A stretch of DNA of 6,087 nt from contig JAPLMO010000378.1 in the NCBI GenBank assembly GCA_026386995.1, forward strand, positions 1-6,087. Reading direction: 5' to 3'. The DNA comes from Planctomycetota bacterium. GTDB lineage: Bacteria; Planctomycetota; Phycisphaerae; FEN-1346. Every line of letters starts with the position of its first letter. Position 1 is the first letter of the stretch. The notes under the pieces were generated by a model, which did no database searches, was not told where the DNA came from, and was given only the letters and a program-made list of their open reading frames with translations. Below, piece by piece: positions 5,955-6,087 of the stretch. The translations under genes were made by a program, and so were the position numbers.

Positions 5955-6087
5955 GGCCCATTAAAAATGTCCGGGGTCCTGACCCAGTAGAAATGTCCGG
6001 TCTTGGCGTTTCTGTTTGAAGGATTTTCTCCAGGGATGCTCCGGGCCTGGACGGTAGGGTTCGTGGTCGGTAGGATGAGGCGAGCCA
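5949..6087. mobile_element. End of an insertion sequence (rest outside window)
   Basis: The segment contains two direct copies of AAATGTCCGG (5965-5974 and 5991-6000), 26 bases apart. Between them lies a small inverted repeat, GGGTC/GACCC (5974-5985). Repeated short motifs near a terminus are typical of transposase binding sites. The segment also encodes a probable transposase C-terminus reading leftward. I place the boundary near TGTCAAGG at 5949, because element ends often begin with TG. An adjacent repeat of ACTGTC (5939-5944 and 5947-5952) makes this uncertain by about 10 bases. The family is not settled; an integrase-core (IS481- or IS3-like) element is my best guess. Confidence 0.5.
5961..6086 (-). 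CDS. Probable transposase, C-terminal 41 residues (5' end outside window)
   Basis: The - strand frame is open from the right edge to a TAA at 5961-5963, giving 41 residues. The composition is polar and basic, with PEHPWRKSFKQKRQDRTF near the end. The HPWR...F pattern in a short proline-rich tail resembles the C-termini of integrase-core transposases, as I recall them; no catalytic residue falls within the visible part. The TAA overlaps the first of the two AAATGTCCGG repeats, so the coding end and the element's terminal repeats are interleaved, as is common in compact insertion sequences. The call rests on this pattern and the repeats together and is moderate at best. Confidence 0.4.
   Translation of the reverse strand, partial: GSPHPTDHEPYRPGPEHPWRKSFKQKRQDRTFLLGQDPGHF

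Noticed and set aside
5408..6019. A 203-codon + strand open frame opposite the sxtJ-like gene and across the insertion-sequence end
   Set aside because: It spans two unrelated segments (gene and element end), is antisense to a recognisable membrane protein, and shows no motif.

Overview
The window is GC-rich, tightly packed bacterial DNA. The mix of a CstA transporter, a sugar phosphate isomerase next to a Gfo/Idh/MocA oxidoreductase, an ABC-F ATPase, an SxtJ/DUF5989 pair and GC-rich intergenic palindromes suggests a planctomycete-like (Planctomycetota, possibly Phycisphaerae) genome. This is inference from gene content and style. No rRNA or other marker gene is present to fix the taxonomy.

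Layout from left to right: the 3' end of a cstA-family gene runs rightward off the left edge (1-495). It converges on a series of five complete leftward genes. Between the convergent ends (496-665) lies a strong hairpin terminator inside an unusual palindrome. Its outer arms are 4-nt-period arrays of stop codons. The leftward genes, in order of transcription from the right, are an SxtJ-family membrane protein (5402-5848), a DUF5989 single-pass membrane protein (5133-5336), an ABC-F ATPase (3021-4952), a Gfo/Idh/MocA oxidoreductase (1709-2893) and a TIM-barrel sugar phosphate isomerase/epimerase (666-1628). The right edge (about 5949-6087) looks like the end of an insertion sequence. It holds the last 41 codons of a probable transposase, also leftward, and two copies of a 10-bp motif.

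There are three functional groups. SxtJ and DUF5989 are small membrane proteins of unknown function that usually travel with a carbamoyltransferase. None is visible here, and the place directly upstream is taken by the insertion sequence. A good sigma70-type promoter sits at the junction, with its -35 box apparently in the element end, so the element may now drive the pair. The ABC-F protein is probably a ribosome-associated translation factor and is set apart by a 180-bp spacer full of palindromes. The oxidoreductase and isomerase, each with its own strong Shine-Dalgarno sequence and 80 bp apart, probably work on the same sugar or cyclitol substrate. Their transcription would end at the 569-622 hairpin.

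No tRNA, rRNA, CRISPR array or riboswitch was recognised, and no gene-free stretch exceeds 300 bases. The most unusual observations are the stop-codon array palindrome and the insertion-sequence/promoter junction.
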